DNA of 22,445 nucleotides, from positions 1-22,445 of the forward strand of contig CAJTIX010000022.1 of NCBI GenBank assembly GCA_910576795.1, in the 5' to 3' direction. Under the pieces are notes generated by a model. It saw only the letters and a list, made by a program, of their open reading frames with translations. It was not told the origin of the DNA and did not search any database. A program made the position numbers and the translations under genes. Position 1 is the stretch's first letter. Every line of letters starts with the position of its first letter. This DNA is from an uncultured Bacilli bacterium. Lineage in GTDB: Bacteria > Bacillota_I > Bacilli_A > RF39 > UBA660. This document shows positions 14,967-21,349 of the stretch, piece by piece.

Positions 14967-15278
14967 ATGGCTATTACCAAAGAGTATAAAGATTATATCT
15001 TAGAAAAATTGGAGTGTTTAGGTTCGATTACATACCGTCCTATGATGGGAGGATATTTATTTTACTATCAAAATATTTATTTTGGTGGAATTTATGAAGA
15101 AGAACGTTTTTTGATTAAAGAAACATCAAGTAATGAAAAATATCACTTGAAAGAAGCTTTGCCTTATCAGGGTGCGAAAATGATGTATTGGTTGAAAGAT
15201 TTAGAGGACTCTGAACAAGTGAAAAACATTATTGTAGATACCTGCAAAGAATTGAAACCGAAAAAAAAGGCAGATTGA
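14967..15278 (+). CDS. TfoX N-terminal domain protein
   Basis: A 103-residue stand-alone TfoX/Sxy N-terminal domain. The pattern LGSITYRPMMGGYLFYYQNIYFGGIYEEERFLIK matches the family's RxMFGGxGLYxxGxxFAxxxDxxLYLK core. In Haemophilus the full TfoX activates competence genes, but single-domain versions in Bacillota are of unknown function and should not be read as competence regulators. AGGAG lies 5 nt before the ATG, and a terminator overlaps the stop. Confidence 0.8.
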   Translation: MAITKEYKDYILEKLECLGSITYRPMMGGYLFYYQNIYFGGIYEEERFLIKETSSNEKYHLKEALPYQGAKMMYWLKDLEDSEQVKNIIVDTCKELKPKKKAD

Positions 15279-15291
15279 AAAATCTGTTTTT
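15271..15291 (+). terminator. Terminator after TfoX-like gene
   Basis: Stem CAGATT/AATCTG (15271-15276, 15281-15286) with a GAAA tetraloop and a T run. It overlaps the stop codon. Confidence 0.85.
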
Positions 15292-15312
15292 CTAATATAA
15301 AGAAGGCGTTTT

Positions 15313-16188
15313 ATGATTTTAAATGTAAGTGGAAGAACAGATATTGTGGCATTTTATTCTGATTGGTTTATGAAAAGATATCAAGAAGGATTTGTAGATG
15401 TGAGAAATCCTTTTTATCCAAAACAAATCAGTCGTATTTATTTTGAAGATGTGGATGCGATTGTTTTTTGTACCAAAAATCCTATTCCAATTTTAAATCA
15501 ATTGAAAATGATTGAAAAACCCATTCTTTTTCATGTTACCTTAACCCCTTATTTAAAAGAAATCGAACCCAATGTTCCACCAAAAGGAAAAATCATAGAG
15601 GCAATCAAACAGTTATCTTCTATTGTTGGAATTGACCATTTATGTATACGTTATGATCCTGTCTTTTTAAGTGATCAATATGATATTTCCTATCATAAAA
15701 AAGCTTTTGATCATATGTGTTCTTTGTTAAATGGATTTGTAAAAACCATTATTGTATCCTTTATAGATGATTATAAAAATGTTCGTAAAAATCAATTGAT
15801 ATTGAAGACAAGAGAGTTTACCGATGAAGATTATAGAGAAATCGGAATTTCATTTAGTGAAAGTGCAAAACGAAATGGTATGACAGTGCAAACGTGTTAT
15901 GAGGCAAGAAATTTAACAGAATATGGATTTAGAAAAGGGGAGTGCTTATCTAAATCTTGTGCGTATCAGTTAACAGGTAAAACTTATCCAAAATGGGGTG
16001 CTAGAAAATGTGGTTGTATCGAAATGGTCGATATTGGTGTTTACAATTCCTGTAAGCATTTTTGTAAGTATTGTTATGCTAATTATGATGAAAAATTAGT
16101 CATGTCACATTTTGGAAATCATAATCCGAGTAGTAGTTTATTAATTGGTAATTTAGAACAGGATGACGTTATAAAAAGAAGAAAATGA
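15313..16188 (+). CDS. DUF1848 family protein (radical-SAM-like cysteine cluster)
   Basis: A 291-residue protein of the DUF1848 family. N-terminal signature ILNVSGRTDIVAFYSDWFMKRYQEGF, then VFCTKNPIPIL and IDHLCIRYDPVFL. The C-terminus is Cys-rich: KCGCIEMVDIGVYNSCKHFCKYCYANY, with a CxxxCxxC arrangement resembling an iron-sulfur cluster site. Function is unknown; family members are often described as TIM-barrel, radical-SAM-related proteins. The start ATG at 15313 follows AAGGCG. It is transcribed after the TfoX terminator and so may rely on partial read-through. Confidence 0.87.
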   Translation: MILNVSGRTDIVAFYSDWFMKRYQEGFVDVRNPFYPKQISRIYFEDVDAIVFCTKNPIPILNQLKMIEKPILFHVTLTPYLKEIEPNVPPKGKIIEAIKQLSSIVGIDHLCIRYDPVFLSDQYDISYHKKAFDHMCSLLNGFVKTIIVSFIDDYKNVRKNQLILKTREFTDEDYREIGISFSESAKRNGMTVQTCYEARNLTEYGFRKGECLSKSCAYQLTGKTYPKWGARKCGCIEMVDIGVYNSCKHFCKYCYANYDEKLVMSHFGNHNPSSSLLIGNLEQDDVIKRRK

Positions 16189-16351
16189 AGAGTAAAGTAT
16201 AGTAGTTCGTTTTAGATGAAATTACATTTTATTTGTAATAGTTTTCTATATAAATTTTATTTTAGAAAGGAAAAAAGTAAGTATCTAATAACTGTAAGTT
16301 AAACCCTCTAAAAATTGCAAAAATTTTTTCCAAAATTATTAAAATTAAGAT

Positions 16352-16387
16352 AAAAAGGTAATGTCCATGCTTTACATTACCTTTTTT
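16352..16387. terminator. Bidirectional terminator between DUF1848 gene and the minus-strand island
   Basis: Perfect 13-bp stem AAAAAGGTAATGT/ACATTACCTTTTT (16352-16364 with 16374-16386), 9-nt loop, A run on one side and T run on the other. The preceding gap (16189-16351) contains only AT-rich sequence and a weak ATTACA/TGTAAT hairpin. Confidence 0.85.
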
Positions 16388-16425
16388 ACACCCTTTACAA
16401 TGTAATTTCTTAAACTGATAACATT

Positions 16426-16444
16426 GAGGAGGACGTACAATAAC
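16426..16444 (-). repeat. Cassette-end repeat, copy 1
   Basis: Minus strand GTTATTGTACGTCCTCCTC, one nt after the stop codon of the metallopeptidase gene. It matches the copy at 17259-17277 in 18 of 19 positions and occupies the same position relative to an unrelated gene. Confidence 0.8.
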
Positions 16445-16445
16445 T

Positions 16446-17153
16446 TTATTTTAGGCCATATTTTTCTGAAAAATATTTTATACTTACTTCTAATATAATA
16501 TTGCCATCATTTCCAATTTTACTTTTATCATTTATATATTTTAATAGTTCGTCAGGGCTTTTTGTTTCAATTAAGTATCTCCCAACAACTTTAAATAATT
16601 CATAACCATTATAGTCTTTTGTTTTTATATTTCCCTTAGAAAATTCTAATTCGTTCATTTTGGGTAATTTTTGATTGTTTTTTAATTTCAGTATAATTTC
16701 TAAAAACTCACCGTTTTCTATTAATTTTTCAGTTGTTCCATCAAAGTTTCCAGCTAACGATTCATCAAGCCATACTATTCTATCCATATTATTTTTTTTG
16801 TATACAAATTTTTGAAATAGTAAGTGAAACGTTTCATGAGCAAGAGTACAAAAACGATCATATATATTTTGGGAATTAAGCAATATCTGAGTTTCTCCAC
16901 CATAAAAACATCCTTTAGCCCAACTGGGTGGATTAGCTTCTGGAGCTAAATTTTTAATTCTATTAAAAAAATCTTCACTTGATAGAAAAAAGGAAGCTCT
17001 TATTTTTGTTCCATAACTTTTTAGATTAAAAAAATGCAAAAAATATTCTATTTTATCAGTGGAATATTTTATAACTTCATTACCATATTTTTTTAATGAA
17101 TCGGGAATAGATATTTCAAAGTAATCATTTTCTATTATTATATATTTTTCCAT
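16446..17153 (-). CDS. Gluzincin-type zinc metallopeptidase-like protein
   Basis: A 235-residue protein with the zinc motif HETFH in TLAHETFHLLFQKF, followed about 20 residues later by WLDESLAGNFDG, whose Glu can be the third zinc ligand as in peptidase family MA (gluzincins). No signal peptide or membrane segment, so cytoplasmic; the substrate is unknown. AGGTGATATTAA precedes the ATG at 17153. Very AT-rich even for this window. It stands alone in an island beside tRNA-Thr and ends one base before a 19-bp repeat shared with the next gene, suggesting acquisition as a module. Confidence 0.8.
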   Translation of the reverse strand: MEKYIIIENDYFEISIPDSLKKYGNEVIKYSTDKIEYFLHFFNLKSYGTKIRASFFLSSEDFFNRIKNLAPEANPPSWAKGCFYGGETQILLNSQNIYDRFCTLAHETFHLLFQKFVYKKNNMDRIVWLDESLAGNFDGTTEKLIENGEFLEIILKLKNNQKLPKMNELEFSKGNIKTKDYNGYELFKVVGRYLIETKSPDELLKYINDKSKIGNDGNIILEVSIKYFSEKYGLK

Positions 17154-17214
17154 TTAATATCACCTTATTAATTTGTTTTCATAAGCATTCTATCATAAAT
17201 TCAAGTATATTAGA

Positions 17215-17255
17215 ACTCGAAACATAAAAGTCCGAGTAACAATCAATCTGGTGCC
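17215..17255 (-). repeat. Imperfect duplicate of the tRNA-Thr 3' end and downstream hairpin
   Basis: Matches 18230-18266. Both have ACTCGAAA...CGAGT (a hairpin) followed by an exact ATCAATCTGGTGCC (17242-17255 and 18253-18266); in the second copy TGGTGCC is the 3' end of tRNA-Thr including CCA. Only the last 7 bp of the tRNA are present here. Confidence 0.65.
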
Positions 17256-17258
17256 CTA

Positions 17259-17277
17259 GAGGAGGACGTACAACAAC
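17259..17277 (-). repeat. Cassette-end repeat, copy 2
   Basis: Minus strand GTTGTTGTACGTCCTCCTC, three nt after the stop codon of the GNAT gene. Similarity to copy 1 continues loosely to a shared CAG (GKYAYCAG-like) about 11 nt further on. Confidence 0.8.
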
Positions 17278-17280
17278 ATT

Positions 17281-17772
17281 TTATAGTTCAAATAAATATA
17301 TATTCTCTAAATATTTTTCTCTAAATAAATGATTGCCTATAAATTTTCCTCCAAGATGCTTATAAAATTCATTAGAAGGATTACCATCTAAACAACCAAT
17401 TATTAATTTTTCAATTTTATTTTTTGATATATTTTCAACTGCATAATTATATAATAATTTACCATATCCATTTCCTTGAAACTCCTTTAATACATATAAA
17501 GAATGAATTTCTGCAGCATTTTCATATTTATCACTGTCTAATGTATAATAGATCCATCCAATTATTTTATTTTGTAATATTAGAACGTAATAATTGGGTT
17601 GTTCATTTATACTATTTTTTAGTCTTTCAGCAGACTGTTTTTCACCATTTAATAGATTTATTAAAAATTCGTCATCAACAATTCCTTTGTATGTTGTATT
17701 CCACACCATTGCAATTGCATGCGCTAATTCTTCAGAATCTTCAAAACGTCTTTTTCTAATTTCTGGCTTCAT
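17281..17772 (-). CDS. GNAT-family N-acetyltransferase
   Basis: A 163-residue GNAT protein that would transfer acetyl from acetyl-CoA to an amine substrate. Motif A is LYVLKEFQGNGYGKLLYNYAV, with the Q/RxxGxG/A pyrophosphate-binding loop (QGNGYG); IEKLIIGCLDGNPSNEFYKHLGGKFIG forms motif B. N-terminal IRKRRFEDSEELAHAIAMVW is typical of the family. The substrate cannot be assigned. The ATG at 17772 follows GGAGAGTATATAG. It is the second gene of the tRNA-Thr island and ends next to the cassette-end repeat. Confidence 0.88.
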   Translation of the reverse strand: MKPEIRKRRFEDSEELAHAIAMVWNTTYKGIVDDEFLINLLNGEKQSAERLKNSINEQPNYYVLILQNKIIGWIYYTLDSDKYENAAEIHSLYVLKEFQGNGYGKLLYNYAVENISKNKIEKLIIGCLDGNPSNEFYKHLGGKFIGNHLFREKYLENIYLFEL

Positions 17773-17892
17773 CTATATACTCTCCTTCAATTATATAATT
17801 ATAATTTAATATCATACTCCAATAATTTTGTTATATTGCCCTGTCAATATACAAGTGTGTTTACTAAACTGTCAGAATTTAGCATAAACTTA

Positions 17893-17921
17893 TTGTATTA
17901 AAAACAAATGTTTGCTATAAT
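17893..17921 (+). promoter_or_regulatory. Promoter of the small hydrophobic peptide mRNA
   Basis: TTGTAT (17893-17898), 17-bp spacer, TATAAT (17916-17921) with extended TGC. It predicts transcription from about 17928-17929 (GGAACATT). Confidence 0.75.
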
Positions 17922-17950
17922 TTACTTAGGAACATTTAATAGTTGGGTGA

Positions 17951-17980
17951 TTGCCAAACTTCAAGAGTGAAGGGAGGCGA
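17951..17980 (+). promoter_or_regulatory. Hairpin sequestering the toxin ribosome site
   Basis: TTGCC pairs with GGCGA (17951-17955, 17976-17980) and CTTC with GAAG (17959-17962, 17969-17972), separated by a 3x3 internal loop. The ribosome site GGGAGG (17972-17977) is inside the 3' arm, so folding should limit translation. Confidence 0.6.
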
Positions 17981-17984
17981 TATA

Positions 17985-18068
17985 ATGAATAAGAAAGATT
18001 TTTTAATCTTATCTTTAGTAATTCTTATCTTCCTATTAGTATTATTACTATTTATAGTATTAATATAA
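17985..18068 (+). CDS. 27-residue hydrophobic peptide, candidate type I toxin
   Basis: MNKKDFLILSLVILIFLLVL followed by seven more hydrophobic residues. It is a single membrane-spanning peptide with a short charged N-terminus, in the size range of membrane-acting type I toxins of Bacillota. GGGAGG lies 7 nt upstream of ATG, the strongest ribosome site in the neighbourhood. It has its own consensus promoter, a hairpin over the ribosome site, long 5'-3' complementarity in the mRNA and a convergent antisense promoter. No named family is recognised. It could instead be a regulatory small membrane protein, but the RNA architecture favours a toxin. Confidence 0.65.
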   Translation: MNKKDFLILSLVILIFLLVLLLFIVLI

Positions 18069-18178
18069 AAAGAAAATCACCTAACTCAGTATTGAATTAG
18101 GTGAAACCAAATATATTGGCAACACTCAACACTGCAATATTGAATGTTCCTTTTTTATTTTATGCAAGTTTCCTTGAC
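18066..18178 (-). ncRNA. Candidate antisense RNA antitoxin, convergent to the peptide gene
   Basis: Predicted from the promoter at 18185-18213 to a terminator at about 18103-18066: minus-strand stem TCACCTAA/TTAGGTGA followed by TTTTCTTTTT. An internal hairpin (18149-18122) pairs along 13 bp with three G-U pairs on this strand, which would be C-A mismatches on the other, implying it is maintained as minus-strand RNA. It overlaps about 90 nt of the toxin mRNA 3' end, as RatA does for txpA. Ends are approximate. Confidence 0.55.
18120..18157 (+). terminator. Probable 3' end of the small-peptide mRNA
   Basis: An imperfect inverted repeat AACACTCAACACT/AATATTGAATGTT (with C-A mismatches on this strand) ends in CC followed by six T (18151-18156). 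Confidence 0.5.
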
Positions 18179-18184
18179 ATATTC

Positions 18185-18213
18185 ATGATATCATAAAAAC
18201 AGCTTTTTGACAA
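18185..18213 (-). promoter_or_regulatory. Promoter of the antisense RNA
   Basis: On the minus strand TTGTCA (18213-18208), 17-bp spacer, TATCAT (18190-18185). No ORF with a ribosome site follows, supporting a non-coding product. Confidence 0.65.
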
Positions 18214-18218
18214 GCCGT
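18195..18218 (-). terminator. Terminator of the tRNA-Thr transcript
   Basis: Minus-strand stem ACGGCT/AGCTGT (18218-18213, 18204-18199) followed by TTTT. Its loop overlaps the -35 of the antisense RNA promoter. Confidence 0.45.
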
Positions 18219-18229
18219 TTTCTGTTGCT

Positions 18230-18266
18230 ACTCGAAAAAGTTCGAGTTTCCTATCAATCTGGTGCC
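18230..18266 (-). repeat. tRNA-Thr 3' end with downstream hairpin (partner of 17215-17255)
   Basis: Hairpin ACTCGAA/TTCGAGT (18230-18236, 18241-18247), then ATCAATCTGGTGCC running into the tRNA 3' end. The duplicated copy at 17215-17255 makes this a candidate attachment or recombination site. Confidence 0.6.
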
Positions 18267-18333
18267 GCCTGTAAGAATCGAACTTACGACTGAGCCTTAC
18301 CATGGCTCTGTTATACCACTTAACTAAGGCGGC
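18260..18333 (-). tRNA. tRNA-Thr(GGT)
   Basis: On the minus strand the acceptor GCCGCCT/AGGCGGC is closed with discriminator A and encoded CCA (18262-18260). The D stem is GTTA/TAAC, the anticodon stem GAGCC/GGCTC with loop ATGGTAA giving anticodon GGT (reads ACC/ACU), and the T arm GTAAG-TTCGATT-CTTAC. 74 nt with CCA. Confidence 0.96.
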
Positions 18334-18350
18334 AAATTTAAAACAAATCC

Positions 18351-18379
18351 ATTATATCATATAATTTTATGCTTGCCAA
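18351..18379 (-). promoter_or_regulatory. Promoter of tRNA-Thr
   Basis: Minus strand TTGGCA (18379-18374), 17-bp spacer, TATAAT (18356-18351), ending 18 nt before the tRNA 5' end. Confidence 0.75.
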
Positions 18380-18408
18380 TCAAAAATGTTTCTTTTTTTG
18401 ACAAAATA

Positions 18409-18417
18409 TGTTATACT
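18409..18417 (+). promoter_or_regulatory. Extended -10 promoter of the CmpB-like gene
   Basis: TGTTATACT is an extended -10; TTGACA at 18398-18403 is too close (8 bp) to act as its -35. The start codon is about 38 nt downstream. Confidence 0.4.
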
Positions 18418-18454
18418 AAATAGGAATTTTAAAGTCTGAAATGGAGTTCATATT

Positions 18455-19132
18455 ATGTATGATTTAAAAACATGGTTTTTATTGTTTATGATTTATTCCT
18501 TTATTGGGTGGTTTATTGAAGTAATTGATATTTTTTTAATTACAAAAAAATGGATAAATCGTGGTTTCTTACTTGGACCTTACTGCCCAATCTACGGATA
18601 TGGTTCTTTATTTATCATTTACTTTTTACATTCTTATACAGATAATCCACTTGTTTTATTTATTATGACAGTGGTCATTTGTTCTATATTAGAATATGGA
18701 ACAAGTTATGTTATGGAAAAAATATTCAAAGCAAGATGGTGGGACTATAGCAATAGCAAATTTAATATTAATGGTCGCATTTGCTTAGTCAATATGATTC
18801 TTTTTGGAATTGGTGGTTGTTTGATTTTATATATAGCGAATCCTTTTATTACCCATATTTTATCCTTGATACCAGGTCAATTACTTACCATAATGGCAAT
18901 CGTTTTATTTGTAATCTTCTTAACTGATAACTTGGTTTCCTTTAAAGTGATTTTGAATTTTAAAAAGGTGGCAACCAACATTCGAAAAGATAGTACAGAA
19001 GAAATATCCAAAAAAGTAAAAGCCGTTTTATCTAGTAGTTCCTTTTTAGGAAAACGTTTGATGAATGCTTTCCCAGATGTAAAAGCAATATTAAAAAACT
19101 ATAATGAAAAGAGAAAAAAGAAACGGAAGTAA
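18455..19132 (+). CDS. Putative ABC-transporter permease, CmpB family membrane protein
   Basis: A 225-residue polytopic membrane protein of the CmpB/PF06541 type. Signatures are WFLLFMIYSFIGWFIEV, RGFLLGPYCPIYGYGS, LEYGTSYVMEKIFKARWWDYSN and NINGRICLVNMILFGIGG. About five membrane helices are followed by a basic cytoplasmic tail (170-225) ending KRKKKRK. Members are annotated as transporter permeases, but no ATPase partner is nearby and the biochemical role is unproven. ATG 18455 follows a weak GGAG. A terminator overlaps the end of the gene. Confidence 0.87.
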   Translation: MYDLKTWFLLFMIYSFIGWFIEVIDIFLITKKWINRGFLLGPYCPIYGYGSLFIIYFLHSYTDNPLVLFIMTVVICSILEYGTSYVMEKIFKARWWDYSNSKFNINGRICLVNMILFGIGGCLILYIANPFITHILSLIPGQLLTIMAIVLFVIFLTDNLVSFKVILNFKKVATNIRKDSTEEISKKVKAVLSSSSFLGKRLMNAFPDVKAILKNYNEKRKKKRK

Positions 19133-19145
19133 GTTTCTTTTTTCT
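19112..19145 (+). terminator. Terminator overlapping the end of the CmpB-like gene
   Basis: 13-bp stem AGAAAAAAGAAAC/GTTTCTTTTTTCT (19112-19124, 19133-19145) with an 8-nt loop. T residues form part of the 3' arm. It also rules against the queH frame starting at 19104. Confidence 0.7.
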
Positions 19146-19181
19146 GTGATGTATGCTAAAATAAGTACTGGAAGTGGAAAT

Positions 19182-19790
19182 ATGAAAATCAATTATCAAT
19201 TAAAATTAGACGAAATTTTATCCCATTTACCAAAAGAAAAAAAAGCAACTTTATTGTTACACAGTTGTTGTGGTCCTTGTAGTAGCTATGTTTTAGAATA
19301 TTTAGAAAATTACTTTGAAATTACAGTCTTTTATTATAATCCAAATATTACAAATCACATAGAATATCAACATAGGGTAGAAGAACAAAAAAGACTAATC
19401 GAATTGGCACATCCAAATGTACATTTTTTAGAAGGAACTTATCAACCAGATCTATTTATAGATATGAGTAAAGGGTTCGAAGAAGAACCAGAAGGCGGAG
19501 TACGTTGTACCAAATGCTATTATTTAAGGATGCATGAAACAATCAAAAAAGCAAAAGAATTAGGTTTCGATTACTTTACAACCACTTTATCAATCAGTCC
19601 TTATAAAGATAGTGAGAAACTAAATCAAATTGGTGAAATGTTAGAACAACAATATGGTGTTTGTTATTTATATGCGGATTTTAAAAAAAGAAATGGATAT
19701 AAACGTTCTATTGAATTATCCAAACAATATCATTTATATAGACAGGATTATTGTGGTTGTGAATTTTCCAAAAAGAGGTGTGAAATATGA
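19182..19790 (+). CDS. queH: Epoxyqueuosine reductase QueH
   Basis: Catalyses the last step of queuosine synthesis, reducing epoxyqueuosine to queuosine at the wobble base of GUN-anticodon tRNAs. It is the non-B12 QueH form, unrelated to QueG. At 202 residues it has the family cysteines: HSCCGPCSSY (C29, C30, C33), GGVRCTKCYYLRM (C109, C112) and DYCGCEFS, which hold the iron-sulfur and metal site. TTTLSISPYKDSEKLNQIG is also characteristic. The frame is open from 19104, but the ATG at 19182 gives the family N-terminus and avoids the terminator. The end overlaps the lipoprotein gene by ATGA. Confidence 0.93.
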   Translation: MKINYQLKLDEILSHLPKEKKATLLLHSCCGPCSSYVLEYLENYFEITVFYYNPNITNHIEYQHRVEEQKRLIELAHPNVHFLEGTYQPDLFIDMSKGFEEEPEGGVRCTKCYYLRMHETIKKAKELGFDYFTTTLSISPYKDSEKLNQIGEMLEQQYGVCYLYADFKKRNGYKRSIELSKQYHLYRQDYCGCEFSKKRCEI

Positions 19791-20575
19791 GATGGATTTT
19801 TGTTATAGTAAGTTTATTCTTGTTAACAGGTTGTAATGAGAAAAAAGTAATCCAAAATGAAAACAATCAAAAAGTGGATTTTGAAAATGAGGAAAAGATA
19901 GAAAGTTCTAATGAACAAATTTCTAGTGAGTTACAAGACCCAAATTCTAGTACAGAAGTTTCTAATTTAGAAACAGGAAATGTTCCAACAATGGAAGAAT
20001 ATAGCAACAAAGATTTTTCTAATATGAATGCGCAACCAGAAAGTATACCTGTTGCTGTAAAGGAGGAACAAACGGTGCAACAAATTGACTCTTTGGAACA
20101 AGAAGTTACTATGCTTCTTTCATCAGAAAAAGTAGAATCTGTCAAAGAAGTCATTGCAACAAAGTTTATTACATTGGTCGATTTCATTTACTATGAAGAA
20201 CCAATTGGTGATGTGTATTTTAAAGATTTAACGCAAGCTGCACAAGAAAAGATCCGTGCAATTTTAACACGTATGGATACTGCTATTGAAAGCAAAATAC
20301 CGAATTATAAGGATACATTACAAGCAAAATATCAAAGTGCTCTTCATTATGTAAAAACTGGGGTAGGAAATATTACAAATAAGGTATCAGAAAAATTAGA
20401 ATCTACAATGGGCAGTGACAATTATCAAAATTTTGTGGATGCCAAAGATGACATGGTAGAATCATTTCAAAATACGGGTAAGATCATCAAGGAAGGTGCT
20501 TCCCATATATATCAATCTGGAAAAGAAAAGGTAAGTAATTGGTATCAAGGTTTAAAAGAAAAATATGAAAAATAA
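19787..20575 (+). CDS. Lipoprotein of unknown function
   Basis: A 262-residue secreted protein with a lipoprotein signal peptide: basic start, FVIVSLFLL core and lipobox LLTGC (Cys at about 16), a substrate for Lgt and LspA. Residues 17-105 are acidic, Ser/Asn/Gln/Glu-rich and probably disordered. Residues 105-262 are helical with repeated amphipathic segments (QAKYQSALHYVKTGVGNITNKVSEKLE, VSNWYQGLKEKYEK) that resemble apolipoprotein-like or YtxH-like helices. I do not recognise a named family. It is translationally coupled to queH (4-bp overlap), though the functional link is unclear. Confidence 0.8.
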   Translation: MRWIFVIVSLFLLTGCNEKKVIQNENNQKVDFENEEKIESSNEQISSELQDPNSSTEVSNLETGNVPTMEEYSNKDFSNMNAQPESIPVAVKEEQTVQQIDSLEQEVTMLLSSEKVESVKEVIATKFITLVDFIYYEEPIGDVYFKDLTQAAQEKIRAILTRMDTAIESKIPNYKDTLQAKYQSALHYVKTGVGNITNKVSEKLESTMGSDNYQNFVDAKDDMVESFQNTGKIIKEGASHIYQSGKEKVSNWYQGLKEKYEK

Positions 20576-20603
20576 AAGAGGATTCGGTTGAATTCTCTTT
20601 TAT
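20572..20603. terminator. Bidirectional terminator between the lipoprotein gene and lexA
   Basis: 14-bp stem ATAAAAGAGGATTC/GAATTCTCTTTTAT (one G-U) with a GGTT loop. It overlaps the stop codons of both convergent genes. Confidence 0.88.
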
Positions 20604-21217
20604 AATTTACGATAAAGTCCAATCGCAATTCCTAATATAGTAACATTGTCTAAAATAATCGGTTCCATGGTATCATTTTCAGGTTGTAATCTAAAATATC
20701 CATCTTCCTTATAAAATGTTTTTAAAGTTACTTCATTTTCATCTGTCATGGCTACAACAATTTGTCCATTACGTGCTGTATTTTTTCGTTCTACAATTAC
20801 AATATCGCCATCTAAAATTCCTGCGTTAATCATACTAGTACCACTCACATTTAGAGTAAAGACATCTTTATTTTTAGGAACCAAATAAGATGGTATTGCA
20901 AAGGTCTCATCTGGATGTTCAATGGCTTCAATTGGAGAACCCGCTGTAATTTTCCCTAATAAAGGTACTTCTATAATTAATTCATTTTTTGGCTCAAATT
21001 CATTTTCTACTAATAATTCCAAAGCACGATTTTTGGTTTCTTGTTTACGAATGAATCCTTTTTTCTCCAAATTGGCTAAATGGGCGTGAATGGTTGCAGG
21101 GGATGAAACATCTACAGCAGCACCAATTTCACGAATGGTAGGGGGATAACCATGAGTTGCGATATATTTTTTGATATAGTTCAGTATCTCATTTTGACGA
21201 TTGGTTAATGTAGTCAT
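20600..21217 (-). CDS. lexA: LexA, SOS repressor
   Basis: Represses DNA-damage genes and cleaves itself when RecA is activated. At 205 residues it has the normal length. The N-terminal winged helix (1-65) includes GYPPTIREIGAAV and SSPATIHAHLANLEKKGFI. The self-cleavage site is Ala92-Gly93 in KITAGSP, the nucleophile Ser128 in SGTSMINAGILDGD and the general base Lys166 in NEVTLKTF, all intact. AGGAGG lies 7 nt before the ATG. Its own promoter carries one LexA-like box and the divergent promoter another, so autoregulation is likely. Confidence 0.97.
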   Translation of the reverse strand: MTTLTNRQNEILNYIKKYIATHGYPPTIREIGAAVDVSSPATIHAHLANLEKKGFIRKQETKNRALELLVENEFEPKNELIIEVPLLGKITAGSPIEAIEHPDETFAIPSYLVPKNKDVFTLNVSGTSMINAGILDGDIVIVERKNTARNGQIVVAMTDENEVTLKTFYKEDGYFRLQPENDTMEPIILDNVTILGIAIGLYRKL

Positions 21218-21247
21218 ATAATGACCTCCTTTTTTATTTTCAAATTC

Positions 21248-21276
21248 ATTTTAACATATTGTTGACGACAAGTCAA
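21248..21276 (-). promoter_or_regulatory. lexA promoter
   Basis: Minus strand TTGACT (21276-21271), 17-bp spacer, TAAAAT (21253-21248). The -35 overlaps LexA box 1. Confidence 0.75.
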
Positions 21277-21287
21277 ACATTTGTTCG
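21274..21287. promoter_or_regulatory. LexA box 1 (lexA side)
   Basis: CAAACATTTGTTCG matches the Gram-positive LexA box CGAACRNRYGTTCG at 12 of 14 positions and overlaps the lexA -35. Confidence 0.65.
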
Positions 21288-21296
21288 AATTTTCTA

Positions 21297-21325
21297 TTGA
21301 CACGAATATATGTTCGTGTTAAACT
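21297..21325 (+). promoter_or_regulatory. Promoter of the SOS-linked small membrane gene
   Basis: TTGACA (21297-21302), 17-bp spacer, TAAACT (21320-21325). The spacer is almost filled by LexA box 2. Confidence 0.7.
21303..21316. promoter_or_regulatory. LexA box 2 (between -35 and -10 of the divergent gene)
   Basis: CGAATATATGTTCG matches CGAACRNRYGTTCG at 13 of 14 positions and sits in the larger palindrome ACACGAA-N6-TTCGTGT (21300-21319). Confidence 0.85.
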
Positions 21326-21349
21326 GATATTAACAAAGGGAGTGATGAT

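Noticed and set aside
14967..15278. TfoX-like protein as a competence activator
   Set aside because: Only the N-terminal domain is present and no competence genes are in view.
16426..17277. Classical integron attC sites
   Set aside because: The 19-bp repeats do not contain the GTTRRRY/RYYYAAC core pairs of attC and no integrase is visible; only a general cassette-like hypothesis is kept.
17424..17809. Plus-strand ORFs of 111 and 71 codons opposite the GNAT gene
   Set aside because: They are antisense shadows of a clear GNAT protein, without ribosome sites or protein-like composition.
18398..18417. TTGACA and TATACT as a promoter pair before the CmpB-like gene
   Set aside because: Spacing is only 8 bp; the extended -10 alone is the better explanation.
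19104..19181. Longer queH starting at 19104
   Set aside because: It would run through the upstream gene's terminator, and the extra residues are translated from the hairpin; the ATG at 19182 gives the family N-terminus.
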